Source: Chitinophagales bacterium
GTDB lineage: Bacteria; Bacteroidota; Bacteroidia; Chitinophagales; Chitinophagaceae
Direction of reading: 5' to 3'
DNA length: 48,355 nucleotides
Assembly (NCBI GenBank): GCA_015655125.1
Contig: JAATFP010000080.1
Coordinates: forward strand, 1 to 48,355
Shown here: positions 32,945-42,272 of the stretch, one piece after another
Position numbering within the stretch: position 1 is the first letter of the stretch
How the letters are laid out: the number at the start of each line of letters is the position of its first letter
Notes under the pieces: generated by a model
What the model was told of the DNA's origin: nothing
Seen by the model: the letters and a program-made list of their open reading frames with translations, nothing else
The model's database searches: none
Program-made: the position numbers and the translations under genes

Positions 32945-33981
32945 TATTTCTTCGTAACCGAATTTTGTAAGCGCTGCTTTGCCTTATTAAAAACCATTCC
33001 TCCTTTATCAATGCCCTTTCGTAATTCTTTCTGCTCTTCTTCCGGCAATGCGATTATTTCCATGCACTCCGTACTGCAACATCCTTTGAATACTTCCTTG
33101 CATTCGTCACATTGAATGAACAGCAGGTGACAACCTTCATTTTCACAATTGGTGTGCGTATCTGCCGGTTTCCCACATTGATGACACTTTGCAATTATCT
33201 CATCGGTAATGCGTTCCCCCAGCCTGTCATCGAACACGAAATTTTTTCCATGAAATTTATTAGGAAGTGAATCTTTTTTTACATTGTTGGCATAGTTGAT
33301 AATACCGCCTTCAAGGTGAAAAACATTTTTAAATCCCCTGTGCAACATGTACGCACTTGCTTTTTCACAGCGAATACCGCCGGTACAATACATGATGATA
33401 TTCTTATCTTTTTGATCGCCCAGCATTTCTGCGGCCATGGGCAATTGTTCCCTGAAAGTATCGCTGGGGATTTCTATCGCATTTTCAAAATGGCCCACTT
33501 CAAATTCATAATGGTTCCGCATATCCACCACGATCGTATCCGCATCATTGGTAAGGGAATTGAATTCTTCGGCATTCACATACCGTCCTTTATTCGCCAT
33601 GTTAAACGCAGGATCATCAATACCATCTGCAACGATCTTGCTGCGCACTTTTATTTTCAGTACCCAAAAAGATTTACCATCGTTATCCACGGCAATATTC
33701 AAACGAAGATCATTCAGCGGCTCAAAGGAATACAGGAAAGTTTTAAACGCAGCCAAATTCGATTCCGGCACGCTGACCTGTGCGTTGATCCCTTCATGGG
33801 CGATGTATATACGTCCAAATACATTTAGGTCATTCAAACCTTTATATAGCTCGTCGCGAAACGCAACCGGATCCCCGATAAAAAAATAGTTGTAAAACGA
33901 AACCGTAATCCTGTATTCGGTTTCTTCGTAAAGGCGTTTTTTCAGCTCCGCCTGGGAAAGCCTGTTGTACAATGGTGCCAT
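32944..33981 (-). CDS. trhO: tRNA uridine(34) hydroxylase (rhodanese family)
   Basis: The 345-residue cytosolic protein is TrhO (formerly YceA/UPF0176), which hydroxylates U34 of tRNA with O2 to give ho5U. An N-terminal acylphosphatase-like domain (about 25-110, with [18 protein letters not shown]) precedes the rhodanese domain (about 130-230). The rhodanese cysteine is in [18 protein letters not shown]. The C-terminal cysteine-rich region ([14 protein letters not shown], then [19 protein letters not shown]) may bind zinc. All conserved parts are present and the length is normal. The stop overlaps a perfect hairpin shared with the convergent small membrane gene. MiaE and RlmB in the window are other RNA-modification genes. 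Confidence 0.93.
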   Translation of the reverse strand: MAPLYNRLSQAELKKRLYEETEYRITVSFYNYFFIGDPVAFRDELYKGLNDLNVFGRIYIAHEGINAQVSVPESNLAAFKTFLYSFEPLNDLRLNIAVDNDGKSFWVLKIKVRSKIVADGIDDPAFNMANKGRYVNAEEFNSLTNDADTIVVDMRNHYEFEVGHFENAIEIPSDTFREQLPMAAEMLGDQKDKNIIMYCTGGIRCEKASAYMLHRGFKNVFHLEGGIINYANNVKKDSLPNKFHGKNFVFDDRLGERITDEIIAKCHQCGKPADTHTNCENEGCHLLFIQCDECKEVFKGCCSTECMEIIALPEEEQKELRKGIDKGGMVFNKAKQRLQNSVTKK

Positions 33982-34073
33982 AACGTTTAATTTGATCCCC
34001 GGGAAGGGAAACCTTTAAAAGATTGGATGCTTGCAGGGCAAACCAAATTTTTTAACGACGCAAATGTAGGCAA

Positions 34074-34160
34074 AAGTTTAGAAATTAGGGTTTAGAGAAG
34101 AGTATCATAGTTTATCTGTATGACCCAATTCAAACTTCCTAAAGCCTGATCTCTAAACTT
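34074..34160. repeat. TTTAGAG-word imperfect palindrome downstream of the DUF5686 gene
   Basis: GTTTAGAGA at 34090-34098 pairs with TCTCTAAAC at 34150-34158, and flanking words (GTTTAGAAATTAGGG; CTTCCTAAAGCC) are further degenerate complements. The right edge reaches the stop codon of the DUF5686 gene. It belongs to the TTTAGGG/TTTAGAG family. Confidence 0.55.
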
Positions 34161-36732
34161 AAAAACTGATTTCCATGGAATTTCTATTCGCACGGCTGCC
34201 GGAACTATTCTTATTAAATGCTCCGCCGATCAGTCCGCCCGTTCCGAGACGTACGCCCATGACCGGCTCTTTGCCGCGTTCGTACGCCATAATATAATCC
34301 AGCCGGAATATCTTGAGAATGTTTTCCAGCCCAACAAAACCTTCCACATAATTATTGCGTTGGCTCACATATAATGCATTTGCGCCCGCAACAAGGTTCC
34401 AGTTCAGACGCTTGAAAAGCGGGATCTTATTGGTGAGCAACCCATTGAAATGATGTTCCAGAAATGCATAGGTATATAAAGAAGCATTGGTGCTGTTTGA
34501 GTAATACCCCGCCAGTTGAAAACTGTTCACATATTCCGATGCACGGCCAAAATCACTTCGTGAATAACCCGCATTGAAATGCTGGAAATCCTGGAAGAAC
34601 ATTTTTTTAGCGTTGGCAAATCCGCCTATCCCTACCCTGTATTTCAGCAAGCCGAGCAGCTTGAAATTTTTGTCGTCATAAATGTTGAACTTCCATTGAT
34701 CGTAGTCTACATCACTTCCAAACACGCCATTGATGCCTTTTTTATAACTAAAGCCGAATGTTGGATATTTTGAGCCGAGCGCCATCTTGCTATTGGGGAA
34801 CTGAATATATTTTTGCCCCGGTTTAAAGCTGATGTCCACACTCACAGCCAACGCCTGGTGCCGCGCAAATTGCGAAGGCAATCTTTCGTCCGGGTAATTT
34901 GGTGTAATATTCACGCTGTCTTTTCTCCACACGGTAAAATTCGTAGTATTATCCAATGGAATCCTGTCTTCATACAAAGCATTGACGGCAACACGCACAC
35001 CGCTTTCATACCGCTTGCTCACGCCGATGGTTCCGAAATAATTTTCATACGTTTTCCGGAAATTATTTCCCCATAACAGCGAGCTAAGTGAATTTGAAAA
35101 AACAGAAAAACTGCTTTCCTGGAAGAAGCTGCTGACACGTTTACCGCCGCCGAATGTCAGCGCCTGGTGCTTCTCGCTTCCATTGCCCATGTTTCGCGTT
35201 CGCAATGTCACATGCGCCCAGGCATTAAAATGCGTATTGCTGAATCCATACCTGAAATTCGGCTCAATGGTAATATTGCTTTTCATCTTCGCCACGTATT
35301 TTTGAAAGTAAGGCTGTACATTTATCACCAATCCTTCTGCAAAATTATATTCAAGATTTTTAATCAACGGATCGACGCCCCAGGCATAGCTATTCGTTTT
35401 GCTATAGTGGCGCCTGTTAATACCTTTCCAGAAAACATCCAGCACTTTGATATTTCCCTGGCGCTTTTTTAATGAATCCACCGAATGCTGGGTGAGCATG
35501 GAATCACGGTTATTTTCATAAATGCTGTCTTTTACGGCGTAATCCTTTTGCTCCTCGCGCTCCAGCGGAACCGGCCGGATGCTGTCCCAGTAAGCCTTCG
35601 GATGTTTGTTAACAGCAGTATCATATTTAATCACCACACGATCGAAGAAGTTCCTGTCAAATTTAGGTGCGATATTGTAATCAGAATAAACGGACACGAA
35701 ATTACCGATCGCATCGATACCCAGCTGCTTGAAATTGAAATGTATCAACTGGTTCTTGACGCGCCATGTATCATTGCTTACCGGAACATGTAACTGCGTA
35801 ATCTGCAGCGAATCCATAATCTCCAGCTGCGAAGTTTTTGTAAGCAATAAATCGAAGCTATGAATGCGCCAATCGCCATCGGTAATATTGATAACGCCTG
35901 AAAATAGTGGCTCATACGTACGCCGTGGGATCACACGGATCACGTTTATCATCTTGCCGTCTTCCCAGAAATTACCCATGAATTTGTAGCGGTAAAAGCC
36001 AAGCGCCCCATCCGCAATCGGCGAAACGAAACCGCGCGGATTGAATGCTGTAGAAAAAACGGTTACATTATTATTATACAAACTAATGAACGTAGGAAAC
36101 GTAAAACCGAAAGTTCCGCTTCCGCTTACGCGGCTGCTTACTACTTCCATCTTAAATTTATCCGGGCGCTTGCTGTAAACCCTGGAAAAGGATTCTGACA
36201 AATAGATAATGCCTTTGCCTGAAGAATCCGTACCAATGTTGCTGCGATCTTCATCCGGAATGCGCTGGCCGAAAATTTTCTTGGGAAGTGCACGAAGTTT
36301 AATCACATCTTTGCTATAAAGGTTTACAGTGAAAGCATTCACCTGCTGCAGATAGAAATTACGCTTTTTGATCGCGTTGCGAACGATTTCATAGGCCGGA
36401 TCTTCACCGCCGCTTTTTATCGTCACTTCCGGCAATGTGAGTTTTTGCTCGGATAGTATGAAGGAAACTTCGGTATCGTCTTTCACCGTTACTTTCTTTT
36501 CCAATGCAGCATACCCGATACGCTGGCATACTACCGTATAAGTTCCGGGCGCAACTGTAAAAGAAAAATTGGCCCTGTCATTCGCGCTCGCCCCTACCGA
36601 ACTACCCTTTATAGTAACAGATGCGAAAGGCAGCAAATCGCCTTTTTCATTGAAAACTGTTCCATATATTTTTTGAGAGAAAGCGGACGAGCCGCAGAGG
36701 ATCATCACCAAAACAGGGAATAATTTTCTCAT
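34159..36732 (-). CDS. DUF5686 outer-membrane protein with carboxypeptidase-like domain
   Basis: The 857-residue protein has a signal peptide (MRKLFPVLVMILCGSSAFSQ), a carboxypeptidase-regulatory-like beta-sandwich (about 21-100, with GTVFNEKGDLLPFASVTIKG), and a long DUF5686 region. That region opens with PAYEIVRNAIKKRNFYLQQVNAF, and its C-terminal part looks like a beta barrel with many alternating aromatic strands (NFRYGFSNTHFNAWAHVTLRTRN). It is specific to Bacteroidota and sits in the outer membrane; the function is not known. The last residues (RANRNSMEISF) end with Phe, as in barrels. No regulator is adjacent. A small membrane gene lies 56 nt upstream on the same strand, so the two may share a transcript. 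Confidence 0.88.
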   Translation of the reverse strand: MRKLFPVLVMILCGSSAFSQKIYGTVFNEKGDLLPFASVTIKGSSVGASANDRANFSFTVAPGTYTVVCQRIGYAALEKKVTVKDDTEVSFILSEQKLTLPEVTIKSGGEDPAYEIVRNAIKKRNFYLQQVNAFTVNLYSKDVIKLRALPKKIFGQRIPDEDRSNIGTDSSGKGIIYLSESFSRVYSKRPDKFKMEVVSSRVSGSGTFGFTFPTFISLYNNNVTVFSTAFNPRGFVSPIADGALGFYRYKFMGNFWEDGKMINVIRVIPRRTYEPLFSGVINITDGDWRIHSFDLLLTKTSQLEIMDSLQITQLHVPVSNDTWRVKNQLIHFNFKQLGIDAIGNFVSVYSDYNIAPKFDRNFFDRVVIKYDTAVNKHPKAYWDSIRPVPLEREEQKDYAVKDSIYENNRDSMLTQHSVDSLKKRQGNIKVLDVFWKGINRRHYSKTNSYAWGVDPLIKNLEYNFAEGLVINVQPYFQKYVAKMKSNITIEPNFRYGFSNTHFNAWAHVTLRTRNMGNGSEKHQALTFGGGKRVSSFFQESSFSVFSNSLSSLLWGNNFRKTYENYFGTIGVSKRYESGVRVAVNALYEDRIPLDNTTNFTVWRKDSVNITPNYPDERLPSQFARHQALAVSVDISFKPGQKYIQFPNSKMALGSKYPTFGFSYKKGINGVFGSDVDYDQWKFNIYDDKNFKLLGLLKYRVGIGGFANAKKMFFQDFQHFNAGYSRSDFGRASEYVNSFQLAGYYSNSTNASLYTYAFLEHHFNGLLTNKIPLFKRLNWNLVAGANALYVSQRNNYVEGFVGLENILKIFRLDYIMAYERGKEPVMGVRLGTGGLIGGAFNKNSSGSRANRNSMEISF

Positions 36733-36788
36733 AAATTGTTTAAGTTAAAACGAACAGCGCGATTAAAAAGTTACTGAAATCATTTTTT

Positions 36789-37145
36789 TTATGCAATGGT
36801 ACCCGGTTTTTTCCTGGTGAAAGCTCCTGCCAGAGCGGCAAAGCCTGCAACCAGGCCGCCAATAAAAGCTGTAATTGCGATCAACAGGTACGGACTGTCT
36901 GTTTTAAATAACAACTGTGCAACCTTGTGTGCAAGAATATGATCATTCGCAGCGCTCATTTTAAAACTCAGTGTAGCCCAAAGCAGGAAGATAGCCAAAA
37001 AGCCTGCCAGAAAAGCCCTTCCTGGCACGAGGCCGGTAACTGCAGCCACTAAAAAAGCCACAGGCGCAATGACCCACCATGGAAGATAAAGGCAAGCCGC
37101 GAAACTGAGCAGTGCGGTTAAAAGCAGGGAGATTATGAATTTCAT
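36789..37145 (-). CDS. Small integral membrane protein, hypothetical
   Basis: The 118-residue product has about four hydrophobic segments: 3-20, 25-45, 48-66 and 87-110. It begins MKFIISLLLTALLSFAACLYLPWW. A conserved-looking polar stretch, MSAANDHILAHKVAQLLFKTDSPYLL, lies between helices 3 and 4, and the C-terminus is basic (TRKKPG). No named family is recognised. It lies 56 nt upstream of the DUF5686 gene and 120 nt downstream of the penicillin acylase gene, both on the same strand. A repeat fills the latter gap. Confidence 0.65.
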   Translation of the reverse strand: MKFIISLLLTALLSFAACLYLPWWVIAPVAFLVAAVTGLVPGRAFLAGFLAIFLLWATLSFKMSAANDHILAHKVAQLLFKTDSPYLLIAITAFIGGLVAGFAALAGAFTRKKPGTIA

Positions 37146-37157
37146 GAAGTTGTTTTT

Positions 37158-37268
37158 AAAATTTAAGGTTAGAGGGTAAAGGTTTTAGGTTTTAGGCGCT
37201 CAAAGCAACCGTTGCGCAAAGTTGTTTTGAATTTAAAAAACTTTGAACCTTAAACCTTTCACTTTAAA
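37158..37268. repeat. AGGTTTTAGG-word palindrome between acylase and membrane genes
   Basis: AAAGGTTTTAGGTTTTAGG near 37178-37196 pairs with CTTTGAACCTTAAACCTTT near 37242-37260, with a second short pair (CAAAGCAACC/GTTGCGCAAAG) in the loop. The right edge reaches the acylase stop at 37269. It is a member of the TTTAGGG-word family. Confidence 0.55.
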
Positions 37269-39707
37269 CTACCTGCTGAATGTCATTTTATATTGAACGC
37301 GTTTATCTGTCACCTCTCCGGTCGTCATCATCCACAGTGGATAATATTCCCCTTTCACCCATTTGTCTACGAAATTATCATAATACTTACTTCCCGGATT
37401 TCCACTTTGGCCACCGGGATATACGCCGTAGGCTTCGGTCTTTTCTGTAAGGCTCACGATCATGCGCCAGCTTGGACCATGATCATTTCTGGCAGCATTG
37501 ATCACATTGTCTCCACCGCCGATAGGAAGATGCAGCCTGCTGAAGGCATCCTGTCTTGTAAGGTGCGTCACTTTCGTATCCTTGTATTTCGCCCACTCCA
37601 ATTTGCCTTCTGCCTGCGCCTTTTGCAACAATACCGAAGACTTTTTAAACGATGCCGTTGCAACATCGGCAAGTGTTTCTGTCTGCGGCGTGGAAATATT
37701 ATCTATGAATTTGTAAGCGCTGTCTTTCAGCAACGCTTCCATCAACGTGCTGGGCTGAGGACGCATTGTATAATCCGGAGAGTTAACATATTCATCTTCA
37801 TATACTTCTTTTTTAAATTCATCAAACAATACTACAAAAACTGTTGTTCCCATTGAACCCGGGTCGTTTCGAAGGTCCCAGCTTTTCAAAAGATTGAAAT
37901 ACTTTTTTTCATCTGCGGAAAGATCCTGCTCCCGGATATTGTTCAAAAATATCGGCCGCGTCATTTCTGCAAAGATGTTGTAATTATCTGTTTGCATTTT
38001 CATCATATCCTGTGGCGTGATCTTTTCCGCGCGATTCTGTAATTCGGCCAATCGCCTGTTGATGTATTTGCCGCGTGGCGTTGGATAAACATTTCCCAGA
38101 TAGTACGGATAAGTGGAATCTACCGGCCTTTGATTGGCGCTGCTCACGAACCCACGTTCGGGATTATACTGAAACGGTACTTCTTCCTGTGGTATCATGC
38201 CTTGCCACATATAGCTGCTGTCTGTTCCCGGCATGATGAAGTCGCCCTGATGCGCCCATTTTGCCGGAAAATTCCCTTGCGTACGGATTGCAATATCACC
38301 TTGCTTGTCGGCAAACACGATGTTTTGTCCCGGCGTTTGCAAATGCACCGCAGCAGTAAGATAATCCGAATAATTTTTTGCGCTGTTGAGATAAGTAAAT
38401 ATCTGTAGTTCGTTGCTCGCATCATGGGCCTTCCAGCGAACGGCATAATTTTTTTTGTTGCCGGTCCGCTTGCCGGAAAAAGATGCATCATACATTACCG
38501 GACCAAAGACCGTATATGCAACCGTGTCTACCAGCGTTGGCTGACCGGAAATTTTTATTTCTTCGTAACGAAAAGTTGTCGGAACCCATGCGCTGTCGAA
38601 CCAATATTCCTTTCTTGTTTCGTCCTTGAATTTTATTTCATAATAATCGCGCACATCGCGTCCGCCATTGGTGAAACCGAACGCGCAATTATCATTGAAA
38701 CCTATGATCACGCTTGGTGCCCCCGGAAAAGTTGCGCCGTAAGCATTAAAGCTCGGTGTAGACAATTGCATTTCGTACCAAAGTGATGGCAGGTTGAGGC
38801 CGAGATGCGGATCGTTGCACAAAATAGGTGCGCCGCTTTGTGTGTTCCGGCCACTCACTGCCCAGTTGTTACTTCCATTCGCCGGATCCGGTTTGATGTG
38901 ATCAATGTAAGAAACGGATTTGCTCATGTAAAGAGAATCGGCGTCAGCCGGTGCTTTCGGATGAATGGCGGGTGCCGGAAAAATTGTACCGCGCGGAATG
39001 ATCGGATCGAGTGAATCCTGTATCTCCGGAAATAATTTTGAAAAATCTTCGCCCGAGAAAAAATTTCTTGCATTCGTCATTTCGAAATCATTTTCGCCGC
39101 CGGCAAGGTCCCATGACATATATTTTAAGAACAATGCCGTTTTCAGGTTGCTCCACAACTCGGGTTTATAGCCGATGATCTTGTATTCGATGGGCAGTTT
39201 TGCTGCGGTGAGCGAACCGATGTAAGCGTTCACGCCCGCTGTATATGCATCGCAGGTGGCCTTTACCTTAGGATCTTTTTCCATTTCGCGCAGTGAATTT
39301 TCTGCAGCAAAATGCATCCCCAGCCGGCGAAACTCACGATCGTGCTGCAAACCTTTCTCGCCGATGAACTCACTCACCCTTCCATCCGCACTCATCACCT
39401 GTAGTTCCATTTGCCACAAGCGAAATTTTGCATGCAGGTATCCCTGGATAAAATAAGCATCGTTATCTTTTTCAGCAAACACATGCGGCACGAGCCTGTC
39501 ATCAAAATAAACCGTGGCCTTTCCCTCAAGGTTCGAAAATTTAAGGTCAGCGGAAAAGTCTTCGTCCGCCGGTTCCGCATTCTGCCAGATACCTTCCTGT
39601 GGCGACAGCAGTTTACCAAGCGGCGCAGGCAACAATAATTTCGTATCGAGTACCACTATAAGGGCAGTGGTGATAACAGCAAATAAAAGAAGAGGAATGA
39701 TTCGCAT
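37269..39707 (-). CDS. Penicillin acylase family Ntn-hydrolase
   Basis: The 812-residue precursor belongs to the penicillin G/acyl-homoserine-lactone acylase family. An N-terminal signal or anchor (MRIIPLLLFAVITTALIVVL) sends it to the periplasm. The A chain includes the conserved VPHVFAEKDNDAYFIQGYLHA near residue 74. Autocleavage is expected before Ser279 in ANGSNNWAVSG, the N-terminal nucleophile of the B chain, which then reads CNDPHLGLNLPSLWYEMQL. Substrates in Bacteroidota are unknown and may be cell-wall amides, acyl-homoserine lactones or lipoamino acids. All catalytic parts are intact and the size is normal. It is followed on the same strand by a small membrane gene, with a repeat between. 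Confidence 0.92.
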   Translation of the reverse strand: MRIIPLLLFAVITTALIVVLDTKLLLPAPLGKLLSPQEGIWQNAEPADEDFSADLKFSNLEGKATVYFDDRLVPHVFAEKDNDAYFIQGYLHAKFRLWQMELQVMSADGRVSEFIGEKGLQHDREFRRLGMHFAAENSLREMEKDPKVKATCDAYTAGVNAYIGSLTAAKLPIEYKIIGYKPELWSNLKTALFLKYMSWDLAGGENDFEMTNARNFFSGEDFSKLFPEIQDSLDPIIPRGTIFPAPAIHPKAPADADSLYMSKSVSYIDHIKPDPANGSNNWAVSGRNTQSGAPILCNDPHLGLNLPSLWYEMQLSTPSFNAYGATFPGAPSVIIGFNDNCAFGFTNGGRDVRDYYEIKFKDETRKEYWFDSAWVPTTFRYEEIKISGQPTLVDTVAYTVFGPVMYDASFSGKRTGNKKNYAVRWKAHDASNELQIFTYLNSAKNYSDYLTAAVHLQTPGQNIVFADKQGDIAIRTQGNFPAKWAHQGDFIMPGTDSSYMWQGMIPQEEVPFQYNPERGFVSSANQRPVDSTYPYYLGNVYPTPRGKYINRRLAELQNRAEKITPQDMMKMQTDNYNIFAEMTRPIFLNNIREQDLSADEKKYFNLLKSWDLRNDPGSMGTTVFVVLFDEFKKEVYEDEYVNSPDYTMRPQPSTLMEALLKDSAYKFIDNISTPQTETLADVATASFKKSSVLLQKAQAEGKLEWAKYKDTKVTHLTRQDAFSRLHLPIGGGDNVINAARNDHGPSWRMIVSLTEKTEAYGVYPGGQSGNPGSKYYDNFVDKWVKGEYYPLWMMTTGEVTDKRVQYKMTFSR

Positions 39708-39737
39708 AGCAAAAGTTTGATGTGCCGAAAATAGGCA

Positions 39738-39890
39738 AATAATTAATAATTAATAACTAATAGTGAAAGTTGCCCAAATCATAGCGCCCGATTGTTTTTT
39801 CAAGCTTTCATTGTCAGGAAATCACTCATTTTATTACCGCGTCATTGCAATCGGGCATTATTAATTATTCAGTATTAATTATTATTTATT
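39738..39890. repeat. Large AT-rich palindrome upstream of miaE
   Basis: The left arm (39738-39765, TTAATAATTAATAAC words) pairs with the right arm (39856-39890, TTATTAATTATTCAG words). Inside these, GCCCGATTG (39786-39794) pairs exactly with CAATCGGGC (39847-39855). The remaining loop is about 50 nt. It fills the divergent space between the acylase gene and miaE, and its right arm runs into the miaE -7 box. The AT words match the palindrome at 17784-17860. Confidence 0.75.
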
Positions 39891-39894
39891 TTTG
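39887..39894 (+). promoter_or_regulatory. -7 box TATTTTTG directly before miaE
   Basis: Exact match to TAnnTTTG with only 3 nt (CAG) before the miaE ATG at 39898, so the transcript should be leaderless. It overlaps the end of the AT-rich palindrome. Confidence 0.65.
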
Positions 39895-39897
39895 CAG

Positions 39898-40512
39898 ATG
39901 TCTGAAACAATAAGCGACCATACTAAAAACATTCTCGGGCTGCAATTGCCCACCGATCCGCGTTGGGTTAACCTTGCAGAGATGCAGCTTGAAGAAATAC
40001 TTACTGATCATGCATGGTGCGAACAAAAGGCTGCACTTACCTGCATTTCCATCATCCAGAAAAACTTTGATAAGGCTTTGGTAATAGAAGAACTTGGACC
40101 GATCGTCACCGAAGAATGGGGGCATTTCCGGTCGGTGCTGGCTGAACTAAAAAAGCGCGGACTTAACCTGGGTAAGCCGAGAAAAGATATTTATGTAAAC
40201 AAGCTCATCGCTTTTCAAAAAAAAGACGGCAGTCCTGATGAGCGCTTTTTAGATAACATGCTCATCATGGCGCTTATCGAGGCCCGCAGTTGCGAACGTT
40301 TCAAAAGATTGAGCGAAGGAATGGAAGATGTTTATATGCGCAAATTTTATCGTCGTTTTATGGAAAGCGAAGCCGGGCATTATACATTATTCATTACCCT
40401 TGCCGAGTATTACCTGGATAAAAAAGTAGTGCGCAGGCGATGGGAGCAGTGGCTGGCCTATGAAAAAGAAGTGATGAGGAGCGAGGAAGTTCGTGGCGAC
40501 AGGATACATTAG
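39898..40512 (+). CDS. miaE: tRNA-(ms2io6A37) hydroxylase, MiaE
   Basis: The 204-residue non-haem diiron enzyme hydroxylates the isopentenyl side chain of ms2i6A37 in tRNA. The ferritin-like four-helix bundle supplies the iron ligands, visible in LTDHAWCEQKAAL, TEEWGHFRSVL, IEARSCERFKRL and ESEAGHYTLFI. Length and order fit the family. The frame opens with a TTG six bases earlier (39892), but this TTG is the end of the -7 box, so the ATG at 39898 is the start. The neighbouring GNAT gene begins 64 nt after the stop. MiaA and MiaB are not in the window. Confidence 0.95.
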   Translation: MSETISDHTKNILGLQLPTDPRWVNLAEMQLEEILTDHAWCEQKAALTCISIIQKNFDKALVIEELGPIVTEEWGHFRSVLAELKKRGLNLGKPRKDIYVNKLIAFQKKDGSPDERFLDNMLIMALIEARSCERFKRLSEGMEDVYMRKFYRRFMESEAGHYTLFITLAEYYLDKKVVRRRWEQWLAYEKEVMRSEEVRGDRIH

Positions 40513-40576
40513 GTGTATGATCGATGGTCTTTTTATGAACAAATTGATACATTTAACCTTTAAACATAGTATTTAC

Positions 40577-40876
40577 ATGCCGGAAATAAAATTAGAAACC
40601 ATTGAAGAACAACAAGCGTTCAATATTTACGATGAACGCGGGAAAATGGGCGAAATGGTGATCGGTACAGATGACGCGGCACTCACTGTTTATCATACCG
40701 AAGTTTTTCCCGAAGCCGAGGGAATGGGTTACGCAAAATTACTACTCGAAAAAATGGTCGCTTACGCGCGCGAACATCATCTCAAAGTGATCCCGCTTTG
40801 TCCGTACGTGCATCTTCAATTCAGAAGGCACCCGGATATGTATGCGGATCTTTGGAGAGAAGAGAAAAATATATGA
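40577..40876 (+). CDS. GNAT-like N-acetyltransferase (Acetyltransf_CG / YjdJ type)
   Basis: The 99-residue protein is a compact acetyltransferase domain. The acetyl-CoA loop is GMGYAKLLLEKMVAYAREHHLKV, written in parts as GMGYAKLLLEKM and VAYAREHH, followed by the family phrase IPLCPYVHLQFRRHPDM. This is the short YjdJ/Gtn type. The frame stays open 28 codons upstream into the end of miaE, but the ATG at 40577 gives the standard length and N-terminus (MPEIKLETIEEQ). The substrate is not known. It follows miaE on the same strand. Confidence 0.88.
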   Translation: MPEIKLETIEEQQAFNIYDERGKMGEMVIGTDDAALTVYHTEVFPEAEGMGYAKLLLEKMVAYAREHHLKVIPLCPYVHLQFRRHPDMYADLWREEKNI

Positions 40877-41099
40877 TCCATGGCTTGTAATTTTCTTCCA
40901 AAGAACTGCAATACGTCATGAATTGAAATCACAATCCTGGCTGCGTCAATTAATCATGGGCTGTCAGGAGCTTCGCGGATTCAATTTTTTATACCTATAC
41001 TTTTACTTTGCAATAATGCCTAATTGTTGCATCAGTTCTAAATTGCCCGGGAAGTCCCTTTCTTCCGTACAATAATTATCTTATCGGGTTCCCCGATGT

Positions 41100-41273
41100 A
41101 TGAAACACTGGAACTTCAAAGGCACGCATACCGGCGTATTTTTCGGTATTCCCGCAGTAGCGATCGTTATCCTAATTTTCCTGCAACAATGGCCATACCG
41201 GAAATATAAACGCGCCCGCAGTGGATCCTGTTGCGGAAAACATCAAAATGTATTTACTGAAATATACTTATGA
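41100..41273 (+). CDS. Possible 57-residue single-pass membrane protein
   Basis: From the ATG at 41100 to TGA at 41273 a 57-codon frame encodes a basic N-terminus (MKHWNFKGTHTG), one strong transmembrane helix (VFFGIPAVAIVILIFLQQW), and a basic tail with a CCGKH motif. This is the layout of small bitopic membrane proteins and is better than expected by chance. The stop is 9 nt before the end of the convergent GSCFA gene. No family is recognised and no clear promoter box was found, so it may still be a chance frame. The 220 nt between the GNAT stop and this start hold nothing else I can support. Confidence 0.45.
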   Translation: MKHWNFKGTHTGVFFGIPAVAIVILIFLQQWPYRKYKRARSGSCCGKHQNVFTEIYL

Positions 41274-41282
41274 TTTTCCGGC

Positions 41283-42272
41283 TCATGCAAAAAACAGTTT
41301 TTCAACTTCAAAATTGATGTAAGGAAATTTTTCTGCGAGAAACAGCACTTTTTCCAGGTTCTTTGCTTTGAATGCTGCATGAGCGGCCGACTCGGGGTTA
41401 AATGGCTTGTGGCTTTTCGCCGCATTGATCTCGTTGATGATCTTCATCAGTTGTTGTGAGGGTTCATCGATACACGAACCCACGAATTTTTCCCATACAT
41501 AGTTTGTGGCAGCATAATTCGGATGAACCATATCTTCGGCATAAAAGCGATAATCACGCAGGTCGTCAATCACCAGTTCATAGGCGGGGAAATAATAGAC
41601 ATTTTCAAACTTTTCCACGGCATCATGAACGGCCGCGATCAACGCCGCTTTGCTCCGGTTGTTTTCAACAAACCCTTCCCGTAAATGCCGCACAGGGCTG
41701 ATTGTAAAGAGGATCTTTAGCTGCGGGTTAAATGTTTGCAGTTTTGAAATAACGGCATTGAGATTGGCACGCAATTCATCCGGCATCATCAGGCGCCTGT
41801 TGAACCAATCCGCCGGTGCCTTATGATTATTGGCCGCAACGCCCATAGTTGCTGCATTTGCGGCTTTGCCTGTCAATTCGTAGATCCATGCCGAACCGTA
41901 TGTGATCATCAGCACATCGGCGGTTTTTAAATATTCATGTGCAGTTTCGGTACTTTGATTAATATTGTTTACTGCGATATCTGCAACCCGCGATGAAAAC
42001 CTGCTATGATGATCCCAGCTATGAAAACATTCGTTGAGATAAAAAAGATCTGATGGAAAAATTACTTTCTTATTGACATAATTTTCAATGGCATTTCTCA
42101 CGCTCACCGGGTTAAAAAGAATGCCGTTTGGATTTTGCAGCACCCGGAATTTGTGCGCCAGTAATTTATCGCCGATGTTTTCGGTGAAGCAACTGCCCAT
42201 CAACATCAACTTGTGACAATGGGAGATTTTGTCATTTAATGGCTTTGGTATAAATTCAAGATGAAATTCCAT
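41283..42272 (-). CDS. GSCFA domain protein
   Basis: The 329-residue protein begins with the hallmark MLMGSCFTENIGDKL near residue 25, which names the family. GSCFA proteins are distant GDSL/SGNH-like hydrolases; the motifs VLMITYGSAWIY and KILFTISPVRHLREG fit the central part, and the His in AEDMVHPNYAATNYVWEKF would be the catalytic C-terminal histidine. The protein has no signal peptide. Substrates are unknown. It lies 190 nt downstream of an HMG-CoA lyase gene on the same strand. The family call is firm. Confidence 0.9.
   Translation of the reverse strand: MEFHLEFIPKPLNDKISHCHKLMLMGSCFTENIGDKLLAHKFRVLQNPNGILFNPVSVRNAIENYVNKKVIFPSDLFYLNECFHSWDHHSRFSSRVADIAVNNINQSTETAHEYLKTADVLMITYGSAWIYELTGKAANAATMGVAANNHKAPADWFNRRLMMPDELRANLNAVISKLQTFNPQLKILFTISPVRHLREGFVENNRSKAALIAAVHDAVEKFENVYYFPAYELVIDDLRDYRFYAEDMVHPNYAATNYVWEKFVGSCIDEPSQQLMKIINEINAAKSHKPFNPESAAHAAFKAKNLEKVLFLAEKFPYINFEVEKLFFA

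Noticed and set aside
5825..37268. CRISPR array
   Set aside because: The repeats are palindromes dispersed over different gaps, without regular spacing or spacers, and no cas gene is present.
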